This document shows, piece by piece, positions 37,744-49,699 of a DNA stretch of 64,000 nucleotides. This DNA is from Combretum micranthum. Taxonomy: Eukaryota; Streptophyta; Magnoliopsida; Myrtales; Combretaceae. The stretch lies in NCBI GenBank assembly GCA_024138025.1, contig JAMXBD010000025.1, positions 1,555,501 to 1,619,500 on the forward strand. The letters are read 5' to 3'. Each line of letters starts with the position of its first letter. Position 1 is the first letter of the stretch. The notes beneath the pieces are model-generated. The model was not told the origin of the DNA. It made no database searches and was given only the letters and a program-made list of their open reading frames with translations. Both the position numbers and the translations under genes were made by a program.

Positions 37744-39907
37744 ATGGATGCAGTTGAAGTTGAGGTGAACATTGAAGGGAATGATAATGATGTTGAGAAA
37801 ATTCCATCTCCATTAGAAACTGAGGATGTGGGTTCTGCAAGACCAACAAATACATCTGGTTCTGAAGTAGCAAGTACTGCTGATGAGAGTAATAACCCCA
37901 ACAAACATAAGTTAACTTCTATTGTATGGAATGAGATGGTGAAGAAAACTGTTAATGGGGATGATGTTGCTGAGTGTAGACACTGTAAGAAACAATTGAA
38001 AGCAAATAGTACAAATGGAACAAAGCATTTGCATAATCATTTAAAAAGGTGTCTACAGAAGACCAAGCAAAAAGACATAAAGCAATGTCTTTTATCGATT
38101 GAGAGGAAATCTGTTGATGGTGGACGTGGTTGTACATTAGGAAATTGGACATTTAATCAAGAAGTTGCAAGGAGAAAACTTGCAATGGCAATTATTGCTC
38201 ATGAATATCCAATCTCAATAGTGGAGCACGAGTACTTTAGGGAGTTTATTCATTGCATTCAACCACTTTTTCATAATGTTAGCCGCACCGCCATGAGGAA
38301 AGAGATAATTGACATCTATCACACAGACAAGGAAAAGTTAAGACTCCTATTGAAGGGGCTTAATTCTCGAGTGGCAATAACAACATACATGTGGACATCA
38401 AATCAAAAAAGAGGATACATGAACATCACAGCACATTTTATTGATAGCAATTGGATTCTTCAGAGTCGACTATTGGAGTAAGTTTTTTTACTATATATCT
38501 CTTATCTTTACATCATTGAAATTAACTTTCCCTCTAATTATATTTACATTTTTTTTTTCAGTTTTGTGTATGTTCCAGCTCCACATACAAGTGAAGCTCT
38601 TGGTGATTGCTTATTCAATGCATTAATGAAATGGGGCTTGGATAGAAAATTGTCTACAATCACTGTAGACAATTGTTCAACAAACGATGCAATGATCACA
38701 GCTTTACTTATGAAGCTGCGAAAGGATGATCTGATTCTTCGTGGACAGGTACTCCATATGCGTTGTTGTGCTCATATCTTAAATTTAATTGTGAAAGAGG
38801 GTATCAATGTGATTGAAAAATCAATAGAAAGAATCCGTGATAGTGTTGTATTTTGGTCAGCGACACCATCACGAGTGGAGAAATTTAGGGAGGCATGTAA
38901 ACAAATAGATGTGGCATATTGTAGAATGCTTTGCATAGATTGTAAAACACGATGGAATTCTACATATGAAATGCTTGTTACTACCCTTGCATATAAGGAT
39001 GTTTTTTAGAGATCAGCTTTTGGATAAACATTACAAGTCACTTCCAACTGATGAAGATTGGGATTTAGCCGAAGAAATTTGTAAGAAGTTGGAAATTTTT
39101 TATGAAGTGACCACTCTTTTATCTGGTAGAAAATATCCAACTACAAATTATTACTTTGAAAAAGTGTTTGAAATTAGGGAAGCCTTGATTGATTGGAAAG
39201 ACTCTTGTGATTTGAATATAAGCACAATGGCTACAAAGATGTTTGATAAGTTTGAGAAATATTGGGGTGATGTGCATATTATCATGGCTGTTTGTACTGT
39301 TTTGGATCCACATTTCAAGTTGAAAGCTGTTGACTTTGTATTTCCAATTGTTTATGGTGAGAGGGCTTCTGTGGAGAGGGAAACTGTTAGGAAGACTTGT
39401 TATGATCTACTTCAGGAATATCAACTAAAGGCGAGATCTCGTCCAAATAAGAATACAGGCAATTCTTCTTTAATGGCTTCACCAACTGGTGATGTAGCTC
39501 TCATTGAATGTATCAAAAAGTCAAAGTTAGTGCAATACATGACCACTGTTACTTTTGATGGCCAAGTAAAATCAGAGTTGGACCATTACCTAGAAGAGCC
39601 TGTATTGCCATGGAATTGGGGTACTGATTTTGATATCCTTGGATGGTAGAAATTGAATGGAAGCAAGTATCCTACACTACAATCATTAACTAGAAATCTA
39701 TTAGCTATTCCTGTCTCTACAGTTGCATCTGAATCCGCATTTAGTACAAGTGGACGTGTAATTACCACACATAGAAGCCGACTGAATGCAGACATAATAG
39801 AGGCATTGATGTGTAGCCAGAGTTGGTTATCGTATCGGGTCGGGTTCTGGGAACATGTCAAAAAACCCTATAGGGTTTTTTTTCGGGTCTGGGATCCCTT
39901 TATATAA
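37744..39907 (+). pseudogene. hAT (Ac-like) transposase, one frameshift and one stop
   Basis: Cuts and rejoins the element ends at 8-bp staggered sites. Exon 1 is 37744-38477; intron 38478-38561 (GTAAGT...TTTCAG) joins LLD to FVYVPAPHTSE in frame; exon 2 runs to the TAA at 39905-39907. The BED zinc finger is in exon 1 (VWNEM, then CRHCKKQL and KHLHNHLKRC: C2H-type pattern). Core blocks: RVAITTYMWTSNQKRGYMNI, TITVDNCSTNDAMI, MRCCAHILNLIVKEG, CKTRWNSTYEMLVTTLAYKD. The C-terminal hAT dimerisation block is LDHYLEE through ILGWW, YPTLQSLTRNLLAIPVSTVA, SESAFSTSGRVI. Breaks: a T6 run at 39003-39008 with one T too many, and TAG at 39647-39649 where the family has Trp. An ATG at 37696 also opens the frame, but an acceptor-like TGTAG at 37733-37737 favours 37744. 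No catalytic motif is otherwise missing. Confidence 0.9.
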
Positions 39908-39965
39908 TCGGGACGGGTTCGGGTTTTGTATAACCCGTCCCAAACCCGCCCCGGTTGCATCCCTA

Positions 39966-39973
39966 ATCTCTTT
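39966..39973. repeat. Right hAT target-site duplication
   Basis: ATCTCTTT, identical to 35535-35542. Confidence 0.95.
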
Positions 39974-41600
39974 TAGGAATCCAAACTAGCTTACTTTATG
40001 ATTCAAATTCATGGTTCTTCTTATTGCACAATTATATATAATATGACCAGTCTTGCCATAGTAGTTGCATATCCAATCAGTGGCTCTTACAAAACGAGTT
40101 TTGTGGAATTTGTAGCTATTTTCTCTACTATAGCCAATTCCATATTTGTTTGAATCACATCTTTGATTTCCAATAAGTGTGTTTAAATTCGTTTTCTTAT
40201 TGGTAGACTTGACTATAGTTGCTTTTCAATCATCTAAGCTAACTTTCAAAAGAATATTTTCATTTCTTAATTCTTCTAGCTCCTTTGAGATTTCATTACT
40301 ACTACTACCAGCACATGTAACATTATTATTTATGGTTTTAAGTTCAAGATCAAGCAAGTCATTTTAATTGTTAATTTTTCATTGATCTTGCTTAACTCAT
40401 CATTTTTGTTCTTTACCTTCTTATGCTTATTATTCATCTTTTGATTTTGTAATTTCAAAATATTTATTTCTTGATGTAGCTTTTCATTTTCTATTTTAAT
40501 TTCCTCATGCTCAATTCTAAATTTATCAAATTCTTCTCCTACTTCTATCATTAATGTTTTAAGCATGCTGTTCTTTTTCTCTATTTTTACTAACTTACTA
40601 CATAGTTTATCATACACAGCACACATCTCATCATAAGAAGGAGAAGATGGAGAATTTACCTCATCATCCAGTGCCATGAAGCAGACATTCTCATCTAAGT
40701 CACTTGAGTCATCATCACTTCAAGTGGCTATGAAAACTTCATTTCTTGATCCTTTGGATGCTTTCTTGAGTAGTGGACAATATTGCTGGATGTGTCATAG
40801 TTTGTGATATTTAGAGCAGGTTATCATATCCCTTTTTTTTTGGTATCTTGATGAGCTAATGTTATCGTCCACTCTCTTTGTCTTTTGTTGGACCTCATGA
40901 ACTTCTTAAACTTTTTGGCCATTAAGACAAGTACCTCATTATTACCATCATCATCATCTTCACTAGAATCATGACTTGTAGCTTTCAAAGTAATGACCTT
41001 CTTGTTTGATTTCTCTCCTTACTTTTTAATGAGCTCATGTGTTTTAATTGCTCCAAGGAGTTCCTCTTTGCTTATAGCACTTAAAGCTTATACTTCTTCA
41101 ATAAATGTTCTCTTTGCTTCCCAGTCCTTAGGTAGTGACCTGAGTAATTTTGAATTTATTTTCAAGTTAGTAAAATTCTTCTCAAGTACACTCAAAGAAT
41201 TTATAACGTTGATGAATCTATTATACAATTCATCTATAGATTCAATTGGAATCATTTTGAAAATTTCAAACTGCCCACACCAAAAACTTATTTTTGTATC
41301 TCTTATTGTTTAAGTTCCTACATAAGCTTTTTCTAATTCATCCCATATATCTTTAGCTGATTTACATGTACAGATTCTATTAAAATTACTTTCATTTAAC
41401 CAATAATGCAGTATGCTCATAGCAATATCGTTTAGATTTAATATTTTTTAATCTTTTTCATTATAATCTTTTTCTTCTTTTCCTTTAATAATAAAAGGTC
41501 AATTTTCTATTACAATCTATAATAATCTATTTTGAGCTCTTAGAAAGATTTTCGTTTACACTTCCATTATGGGTAGTTACCTCCACTTAAAAGTAATGGT
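39974..41600 (-). pseudogene. Copia gag, inactivated
   Basis: Minus-strand reading. UBN2-type gag domain: SAKDIWDELEKAYVGT near 41370-41310, FEIFKMIPIESIDELYNRF near 41260-41200, LLRSLPKDWEAKRTFIEE near 41150-41090. The first zinc knuckle near 40830-40780 reads CSKYHKL-stop-HIQQYC, with the second Cys changed to Tyr. A Lys/Glu/Asn-rich coiled coil, open for 115 codons (40330-40677), follows. A second knuckle near 40080-40035 reads CNYYGKTGHIIYNC, again Cys to Tyr. Stops occur after YVGT and IEEV. The hAT element sits just after the VWIPKRD-like linker. Confidence 0.85.
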
Positions 41601-41692
41601 CTATTCATAGCTTACCCCTTTAGAAATTTTAGTGTCTTTGATGCTATGAGTTTTACTCTATATGCGATTAAGCGCAGAAAAATAGAGATGAG

Positions 41693-41704
41693 GCTTTGAT
41701 ACCA
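41693..41704 (-). promoter_or_regulatory. Copia primer-binding site (initiator Met tRNA)
   Basis: Minus strand TGGTATCAAAGC, one change from the TGGTATCAGAGC complement of plant initiator-Met tRNA, 2 bp inside the 5' LTR. Confidence 0.88.
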
Positions 41705-41706
41705 AA

Positions 41707-42893
41707 TAAAAACACACTATAAAATACTCAAGAAGAAGGTGAATTGAGTATTTATCCTAAAATACACAAACAATTAATTTTTATACAATCAGATCAAATT
41801 AAACTGCAAAAGCAGCGAGTATAGTAATAGCAAATTATAAAGAGAAATGTAAAAGAGATAATGATAGAAAATTCGAGCTCAAATTTAATGTAGAGTTCAA
41901 CTCGCTCTCTCTCTACTCTCCACGATCCATAAATGCCTCCAACTGAGGACCTCACAACTACTTTATTGATTCACAACATACAAGTTTAAGCTAAGCAATG
42001 CACTGCTTTACAATACACAGGAAATAAAATATTTCCTTCACTCGCAAGATGCTCAAGAACAGAGTACTTAAATGTTTTTCTCTCTCTTTACAGATTTGCC
42101 AAATTAATAAACAAGAGTACAAAGATGATGAGAAATTTCTTTAATTTGTATGTTTGTAAATAAAAACTCTTAAAAAGATTTGCCACTTCACAATTCTTTT
42201 CTTTTTCACCACTATCTTCTCTTAGATCTCCAAAGGAATGTGTATTTATAATATTCAAAAGTTCAAATGTCTGTTAGAGACAATATCTTTAAGTCACCAA
42301 GCATTAAATGCTCGTGATGACTCTTTTATGCCACATCATCTCCATATTTAAATTGTCGCGCCTTTAGACTTGTCACGCCTCAAACCCACCATGCCTTAAT
42401 CTTGACCCTCGACTAAGTCAGTGATTTTTCGAGCCTTGGATTCAAACTGTTGCACCCTAATGCTTGTTGTGTCTTGAACTTGTCAAGTCTTATATTTGAC
42501 CCTCAAATGAGATTGTGCTTCTTTAATCTTGTCGAGCCTTAAACTTTGAGCTTGTCATGCCTTGACAAATTGACACGTCAAGCCTTTGACGTGACCCGCA
42601 ACTAAGCTGTGCATCTTTATCTCTTCGAGCTCGAGACTTGAGCTGGTCACGTCCTAGTGAATGAACTTATTGAGCCCCTGACATGACCCATGACTAAAAC
42701 TGTGCTCAATAATTTTTCCCGCTAAATCCTGAACAATCTCTAGAGACCAATGTATACAAAAAAACTCATATATATTCTAGCATATTGTTCATCCCATATT
42801 GTTTGACTATTAAGTGTAGTTTAATACAATTATATAGTTAATTGTGCTATTAATTATCTCATTAAAATCCACATTGAATGCATAGGTTTAATA
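41707..42893 (-). repeat. Copia 5' LTR
   Basis: Partner of 30429-31622. Its plus-strand start TAAAAACACACT and end GGTTTAATA correspond to TGAAAACACACT and TGTTCAACA in the other LTR, so both terminal dinucleotides have decayed (TG to TA, CA to TA). Confidence 0.88.
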
Positions 42894-42908
42894 TACGGTG
42901 GAGTTAGT

Positions 42909-42909
42909 A

Positions 42910-42951
<42 letters not shown>
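42909..42951. repeat. (AC)n microsatellite beside the copia 5' LTR
   Basis: About 43 bp of AC repeat starting 15 bp outside the LTR. Confidence 0.9.
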
Positions 42952-42953
<2 letters not shown>

Positions 42954-44039
42954 TATATGAGATGGTAAAAAAGCAAATCATATGAAGGAGTGTTTAGAAG
43001 GTCATTTTGGTAATTGATCCTGGAGCCTAATTTAATGCCATGGGTTAGTCTTTTAGGCTAATGACCAGACTTAGAAGACTAAGTCTAGCAAGGAATTTCG
43101 TAAGGAGATTTGGCTTAGTAGGCTTAGAGCAAGGATTGTCAGACTGGTTCATTCCGCTTTCAGCTTAATTCGATTTTCTCATGCATCAAAAGTAGACTCC
43201 AAAAATTTCTTCTAGGGTTAATTTAGGCTTCGCTTGATTAAAAATAGAGCTTATGTTGATGAAAATAAGCCTTTAGCCCTTTTATACTTAAAAAGGGCTC
43301 TTTTAATAATAAATGGACTTCTCTTTATAATATAAATAAAACCCTTTAGCCTATTTCCAAAGCCCAACCTAGCGTACCATTAAAGAAAAGAAGGCTTCAA
43401 TAGCGATCATTGGATCGTTTGGATATGGTCTAACGGTGATCAATCATGCTTAGTCTTGTTCGTCTACTTAGGCATTATCTAATGGGTGGCATTAGCCTCC
43501 ATCCATAAATAGATGGCTTCTCTTCTCTTTTAGAGTCATTTTATGTATTGCTAAGATCGACAACAATGCGGAAACTTTGCTAAAATAACTCTAGAAAGAA
43601 TCAAAGTAACTACTTCACAAAGATCAAGTTAAAAATGATTTAATTTGTCTGATTTGATCTTCCATCACACTTGCGCACTCAAGAAGCAAGGCTTACCTGT
43701 TCCTCCTCCCATGCCTCTCTCTGCGACATTTGTACACGTGTCATTAATTTTGGATTTCTCTCAAATCAACCAGCATGTTTATCGCATGTGACTAATCAGG
43801 TGCAATAACCCCACCACATAAAGTGTAAATTACTAATGTGGTGGGTGTTTGCCTATAGAGACGTTGATCTTTAATGGTCAAAGACGTTGGAAGAAGTAGA
43901 TTAAATCATGGAGATTGTGGCGGTTACTAGTGTAATGACAATTAGACCATTAAGACACGTTCTTGGTTTTTGCCGAAGTGGGCTTGTGTAGACTCAATGG
44001 GTAGGTAGCCGAGTGAATGAGGCAACAGGCTAAAGAAAT
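42952..44039. other. Intergenic, no gene seen
   Basis: Somewhat GC-richer sequence (43000-44000) with no open frame or family recognised. A small inverted phrase GACTTAGAAGACTAAGTC lies at 43067-43084. Confidence 0.4.
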
Positions 44040-44843
44040 TAGGGGTGGGTAAAAAAACTTACTAAATCGAGAAACCGAACTGAAACCACAAAACCAATCC
44101 AAAAAATAAGATTAACCAGTCCATCGGTTTCGGTTTAGATTTATGGTTTAATTTTTTTTGTTTTATTTTTTTTTTGGTTTTTGGTTTTGGGTTTAGTTTG
44201 TAATCGTGAAAAACCAACGGTTAATGGTTAACCGATATCTATAAATATATAATATTATATATAATTAATTTTTTAATATAAAAGGCTAAAGAGTTGAAAC
44301 CGTAATGTAATATTCCTAAACATTGGTTGTGGTCTAAATGACTTCCATTACTTGTGTTTTATGATGTTATAGTTCTATCTATATGAATAAATTTTTTGTT
44401 TATTTATCTATTTTCTTTTAAAAGCTGTTGGTGTTGTGATAGAAAAGAAGTAATAAGAAATATGAACATTTGATTTTTCTGGGGATGAGCTTAAGAGGTT
44501 TTGAAACAATAGATATGAAAATTATTTTGAGGTTGCTATTTGTATTGTTCTCCTTTTGTTCATGAATTGATATGATTTTATCCATTACAGTTAAGATGAG
44601 GTTTTAATAGTATGTAACTTTAAGAAATAAAATAGTTCAATTTTTTGTGGATCAACTGAAAATATGATTAACTGCAACTTTTAGTAAGCCATTATGCTAA
44701 ATGGTTAAAATCTGAAAATCGAAAATATTAACCAAGAAAAATGATTTACCTTTAAAGCGGTGAACCGTTAACAATAGATTGATTTAGGTGTTAGGTTCAA
44801 AAAATGGGTCATGAACTGGTTTACCGGTCCATGCTCACTCCTA
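44040..44843. mobile_element. Non-autonomous hAT element (804 bp)
   Basis: Left end TAGGGGTGGGTAAAA; right end reverse-complements to TAGGAGTGAGCATGG, degenerate versions of the common plant TAGGGGTGAGCA hAT terminus. Flanks AAAGAAAT (44032-44039) and GAAGAGAT (44844-44851) match at 6 of 8 positions. The interior has repeated GGTTTCGGTTTA / AACCGTTAAC motifs and no ORF. Confidence 0.65.
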
Positions 44844-44851
44844 GAAGAGAT

Positions 44852-46503
44852 CTCCTCTTGGTCTCACGGTTAGATCGAGGAACTAAGAAGGTTGGCTCAA
44901 GCCATAAAAAAATCAAACTTTGGAAAACTCATGGTTGATTGAAATCGCCCATCAACACATAGTAATATTTTATTTATAGATAAATATTTTTCTATTTTTT
45001 TTAAATTGTATACTTGTTTAGGTGACCGTAATTTATAAATTATAGGTATAGTTTTACTTAAATATATGTTATATGGTAGCTTTATAACTAAAACTAGTTG
45101 ATAATGGAAGTTTTTTTTTTTTTTTTAATACATATTGAATTCATTTATGTGACTTAGTACTTGTTATTATTATTATAAATTTTAATATTTTTCATATAAT
45201 ATTACATGTTATGCAAATATATTCTTCTAAACTAAAACATGTTTCAATTCGTAAACCAAATAAAAAATTTATGGTTTGAGAAAATTTCCAAACCAAGAAT
45301 TATGAAAAACCGAATTGCACCCTTATAATTTGGTTTCATCCGTAAGAAAAATCATCAAAACAAATCAAACCACACTTAGCATATTAATTGTTGTAATTAG
45401 TAGTTTAAATAATTGGATCTCAAGGTGCCCAAGGATATGGATTTCGTTGGGGAGTATATGGGTACTAATGTTTCTTATAATCCATTGTCATCGTCTAATT
45501 AATTAGGATCGTGTACCAGTATTGTTGATTGAGACTGCGATTATTTTGATGAATTTGGACATAAGTCGTATTGTCTATATGTATGATTATCATGGTTCAT
45601 TAGACATGCAATTTCGATAATAGCTAAATTCATGCAATTTTAATATTTACTAAATATCTAATAGTTCATAAATATATAGAGACACACACACCTGAAAAAT
45701 TGTATAGTTTGAATAAATATGAATTGGTATTTTAAAATAATAATCATAGATATATTCGGTATTAGTTAAACTGGTGAATTGGTTCTCATAATATGGTGAA
45801 ATTGTATTACGGGAAATAGGACCGCCCAAATTCGACGCGCACGAGTCGTTACTTTAGGGAAGATTATCCACAGCTTACTCGTAAGGCTGTCTATATTATA
45901 ATTAAGTTTTATTAACTTGACAAATAAGATAAAAATTAGTTCTCACCAACTTGTTGTGCTCTTTGTGTTTCCGCGATTAAACATTTGATACGTATCATGA
46001 AATACTTTCTTTATTTTAGATATTTTTTAAATTTATTTGACACATGTTAGACCAGTTGTTTATTCGCAGAAACACAAAAACAGAAGCAACAAAAGTTTTT
46101 TCTTGAATCTTGACAAATATGCTAGTTGCAATGAGTCTGCCAAAACTCAACATAATCAAATGCAGTTATATTTGCGAGGTATAATTATCACCATCCACAG
46201 GGTATTTTAATCACTCCCGGTAAATCTTGCTAGTTTAGTTCAGTGGTTTTTGTTTTTCTTTATTCAATAACATCTTTGTAAATCTGTTACTTATAATCTC
46301 ATATTTAATTCAAGCTCTTGTAAACATAACCTCATATATTAATTTTCTTATATGCACCTAGTATTGGTTGAAGGTTATATACAATTTGAAAAATAAGAAC
46401 AAACGCATCAAAAGCTTGAAAGCACGTTTTATAAGAGTGAAGAATCTAAAGATCCAAATTTTAGAGATAAAAGGACTAATCCTATAACAAGGGATGATAT
46501 TAT
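44852..46503. other. Intergenic AT-rich DNA, no gene seen
   Basis: Poly-T at 45112-45126 and generally low-complexity sequence. One 63-codon open frame (45315-45506) has no recognisable features. Confidence 0.4.
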
Positions 46504-46763
46504 CTGAATTTTGATAAAATATACAATAAGGTATCTAAATTTTGAAAATAATCAATTTGGTATATGAACTTTGAAATTGATTAATTTGGTATCCAAAAAA
46601 TTTTAAATTGATTATTTTAGTACATGAAAGAACTTGATAGAGGTACTATTAGCATACACGAAAAGTTTTTTTAGGAACTAAACTTGTTAATTTCAACGTT
46701 TATGTACTAAATTGATTAATTTTAAATTTTAAGTACCTAATTATATATTTTATCAAAATTTAG
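46504..46763. mobile_element. Foldback MITE, about 260 bp
   Basis: The left arm (46504-46578) CTGAATTTTGATAAAATATA matches the reverse complement of the right arm (CTAAATTTTGATAAAATATA), and similarity continues for about 75 bp (AATCAATTTGGTA / AATCAATTTAGTA). The similarity continues some 15 bp beyond these limits on both sides. No ORF. Confidence 0.7.
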
Positions 46764-46789
46764 GTATCATTTGTTACATTAACCCCTAT

Positions 46790-49366
46790 AAATAACTGTA
46801 TGGTGTATTGACAATTACAATGAAAAAGGCAATTAATTCATCTTTACCGTGGGACGGATTTTAAAGGAACTTAATTAATTATCGAGAAATAACAACCAGC
46901 CTAATCCATTCACTTAAGTTCATCGTTGAGCCTGTTACTTATATATAAGAATGTATATTTAAAATTGTCATATGGATGTACATTTTTTATAGTAACTTAA
47001 ACATCATTAGAAACTAAAATGTCCAATAAATATTAAATATTACGAATAAGTTAGTATTATTTATAGCGTACTTAAGTATCTAATGGGAGCCCCAATATTG
47101 GGCCTCCGATGGTCAGACTTGAGTACTAAATAGACCCAAATAAGTTAGTCCAAGATTTCCCATGCAGCCTAAACAACATTCAACTTCTATTTACGGGGGT
47201 GGGGAAGGCCAATTACAGGTTTGCAAAATTGCCATTGGGGTGGGTTAGGGTACGGGTGTAGTGAAAAAACCTCATGGGATTTTACTAGGTTTTAAAAAAC
47301 CAATAAAATGTCGGGATACATGTGAATTTTATATGACGTATCCTAAACTTGCTTCAGTTATACCTCTGTAACAAATCTTATATGAGATATGATATGAGTT
47401 ATAGTTACGTACATAAGGTATATTAGGCTTTTGATGAATAAAATAAGTCTTTTATGGTTTTTTTTCACATCGTATGAATTGAAAGTAAAAAAAAAGTTCG
47501 AGTCTATGGCTATGGAATTCTCATCAAACTCATTCTTGTCACTCAATACGGCTTGTTGCAGAATACAATGATCCAAAATAGGATTTTAGAACAATAAGAA
47601 GAATGTACAACATTTTACCAATAAAATTAATCACATAATTATCTCCCACTTAACTCATTGACAATGTGTTTGGTGCCTTAAAAATGCATTGACTATGTCT
47701 TTTTCTTGGACCTCATCAGTATAGTTTGTTGTGCAACACAAATGATTCAAAATGATTTTGAGATAATAGGAAGAATGGTTAACCTTTTTCCTCGTAGAGC
47801 TGCTTGGTCAACTCTCATTGATTGAGTATTGATACTTAATCGGATTAAATTAGTGAGCAATTAGACTTCTGTAGATCTAATTCTTCATTATCATGCTTTA
47901 TCTTGTTTTTCTATGCTAAAGTTACATGTTTTGTGGCTTGGTTCCTACTCTAATTGAAGGTTAAAAATGGTTTAATTTGAAATTATCTCATTTCCATGAC
48001 ATCATATAGAGCTAGGGTGATTCGGATATAAGAATGAGATTTTTTTTCTCGAGAGAGATAAGTTATTTCAATAACCATGTGCTAGACTCTCATGACTTAG
48101 TTTGGTCAATTCCCTGTGAATCAAACTATCATATTTTAGTGAAAATTTTACGTATCTAAATTATGTACTTTCTTGATTATTAGCAAATGCACTGCTCCTT
48201 TGCTCATTATTTTTCTACCTCACATTAAAGTTTTCCACGTAGAAAAACAGATCTTCATCTCATCATATATTTCTCTTTGTTTATTCATTGTTTTGCATTA
48301 CTTGGCATTTGGTTTCTTTCCTTGCGTATACTGATAAATGGAATTAGCCGACATTCTTAAATAGAAGATAAACCTTTCAAATACGGAGGCAATTCGATTC
48401 TTCTTCTAAATCAAAGCAATACTAAGCGAGAGCTTTTACGGTCTCATTGATGGTATTGTCTAGTCAACCATTTAATTTTTAAAATAAATATAATAATTAA
48501 AGTATTAACTATTTTAATGGTTCAATCATGATTGACTATAATGATTAATGTGAACCATTGGATAGTCGACGGGATCATAGAATTTCCAAGTATGTAATAG
48601 CTGATCCATTACTATAAGAATTATTGACGGAAGCAAAACATGGTGGGTTCGACATATCACCAACTAATGATATTCCTATATCATTTTTTTTCCTTCATGG
48701 GTACTTTACAGTTTACAATATCATTTTGATATCCCCCTATCAAAACTTCTGCCTCAAGTCTTATAATAGAGCTCCATGCTTCTGTCTTCTCCATAACCAC
48801 TTAAAAACATTATATTATAATAACACAAAGTGATATAGTAAATAAACCCATGTGCACGAGTCTTACCGAATATCACGCGCAACGAGAGAACAATAAAATA
48901 TGAGAGTAATTCTTTCCAATATTCAAAGTCATAAGCCTCAATTTCAACTACAAGCCAAACCAAAAAAAAGGAGGAGGAAAAAAAAAAACATAGTTTTCTC
49001 CCGTGGGAATATGTAAAAAAAAAAAAATCAAATAAAAAATTATAAAAATTACCATAGACAAGTTAAAATTATCTTTTGAAGAGACGGATTTGAATTGAAA
49101 TAAACTCGTCTCTTCAACAAACGAATCTAATGCAACTATAATAAACTTGTCTTATAACGAGATGAATTCATGTGTTAATACATTTTTTTAGTAGATAAGT
49201 TCAAGACAACTTCAATGAACTCTCCTTTTCAAGAGAAAAGTTTATTGAAGGAACAATGGATTTAATACAACTTACACTTGTCTTTTAAAGAAATGGATTC
49301 AAGTTATCTAATTTTGAGATTATTTTTTATTTAACAGTATTTTCATAATAATTTTTTAAAATATTA
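46790..49366. other. Intergenic, no gene seen
   Basis: AT-rich with a small palindrome GAGCCCCAATATTGGGCCTC near 47086-47105. Short open frames at 47358-47576 and 48624-48963 look random. Confidence 0.4.
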
Positions 49367-49627
49367 TTATTTTTGCCTTTTCCCGCTGTCGTATATTATT
49401 GTTGTTGTTGTTGTTATCTGATGACTAGACTCCAAATAAGGTAGTTGGGCACTTGGTTGTAATTCAATATGATGCAAGCCAATGTGGCTGCTGGTGATCA
49501 AATTATGGTTGCCACGCGAGGGCATTTGTATGGTTGAGATTTTATTAAGTTTGAAGGGTTGAATTTTTGACTCAAAAATTGAAACTGTGGGTTTAGGTTG
49601 GTGTTTGATTGAATTTGTCAGTGACAT
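49367..49627 (-). CDS. Hypothetical 86-aa ORF, unrecognised
   Basis: An isolated open frame from ATG 49627 to TAA 49367. The product begins MSLTNSIKHQPKPTVSIFES, is rich in Ser, Thr, His and Gln, includes HIGLHHIELQPS and a short Thr run, and ends YDSGKRQK. No signal peptide or membrane segment. Base composition is higher in GC than its flanks, and a CACGTG (G-box) lies 19 bp upstream of the ATG at 49646-49651. It does not match a family I know. It may be a real small gene, a terminal exon or chance. Confidence 0.3.
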   Translation of the reverse strand: MSLTNSIKHQPKPTVSIFESKIQPFKLNKISTIQMPSRGNHNLITSSHIGLHHIELQPSAQLPYLESSHQITTTTTIIYDSGKRQK

Positions 49628-49699
49628 GTGTAACTCAGTTCACACGTGAAGCACCAAATGCCATGCTGTGTCTTCCTTCTCCATCGTCTTCATATACAA

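Larger units (their letters stand above)
35543..39965 (+). mobile_element. Ac-type hAT DNA transposon, 4,423 bp, nested in copia
   Basis: Perfect 14-bp terminal inverted repeats (TAGGGATGCAACCG at 35543-35556 and its reverse complement at 39952-39965) and a perfect 8-bp target duplication ATCTCTTT. The ends resemble maize Ac (TAGGGATGAAA). Subterminal regions of about 130 bp at both ends carry clustered CCCTATAGGGT and GGGTCGGG/CCCGACCCG motifs, probable transposase-binding sites. Inside are a GC-rich leader (35740-36730), a 66-bp (AC)n run and a plus-strand transposase gene. It is inserted in the copia gag-protease linker in opposite orientation. The intact ends show it is younger than its host element. 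Confidence 0.95.
30429..42893 (-). mobile_element. Ty1/copia LTR retrotransposon, decayed, carrying a nested hAT
   Basis: 12.5 kb including the 4.4-kb hAT insertion. On the minus strand the order is 5' LTR (41707-42893), primer-binding site (41693-41704), gag, [hAT insertion], protease, integrase, RT, RNase H, polypurine tract, 3' LTR (30429-31622). That gene order (integrase before RT) defines Ty1/copia. The outer flanks CACGA (30424-30428) and TACGG (42894-42898) agree at 3 of 5 bases, the differences being transitions, as expected for an old 5-bp target duplication. All coding domains carry stops, shifts or lost catalytic residues, so the element cannot act on its own. Confidence 0.9.

Noticed and set aside
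37610..38152. Minus frames at 37610-37904 and 37952-38152
   Set aside because: Antisense shadows of the hAT transposase exon.
40993..41313. 106-codon plus-strand frame
   Set aside because: Antisense to the copia gag UBN2 domain.
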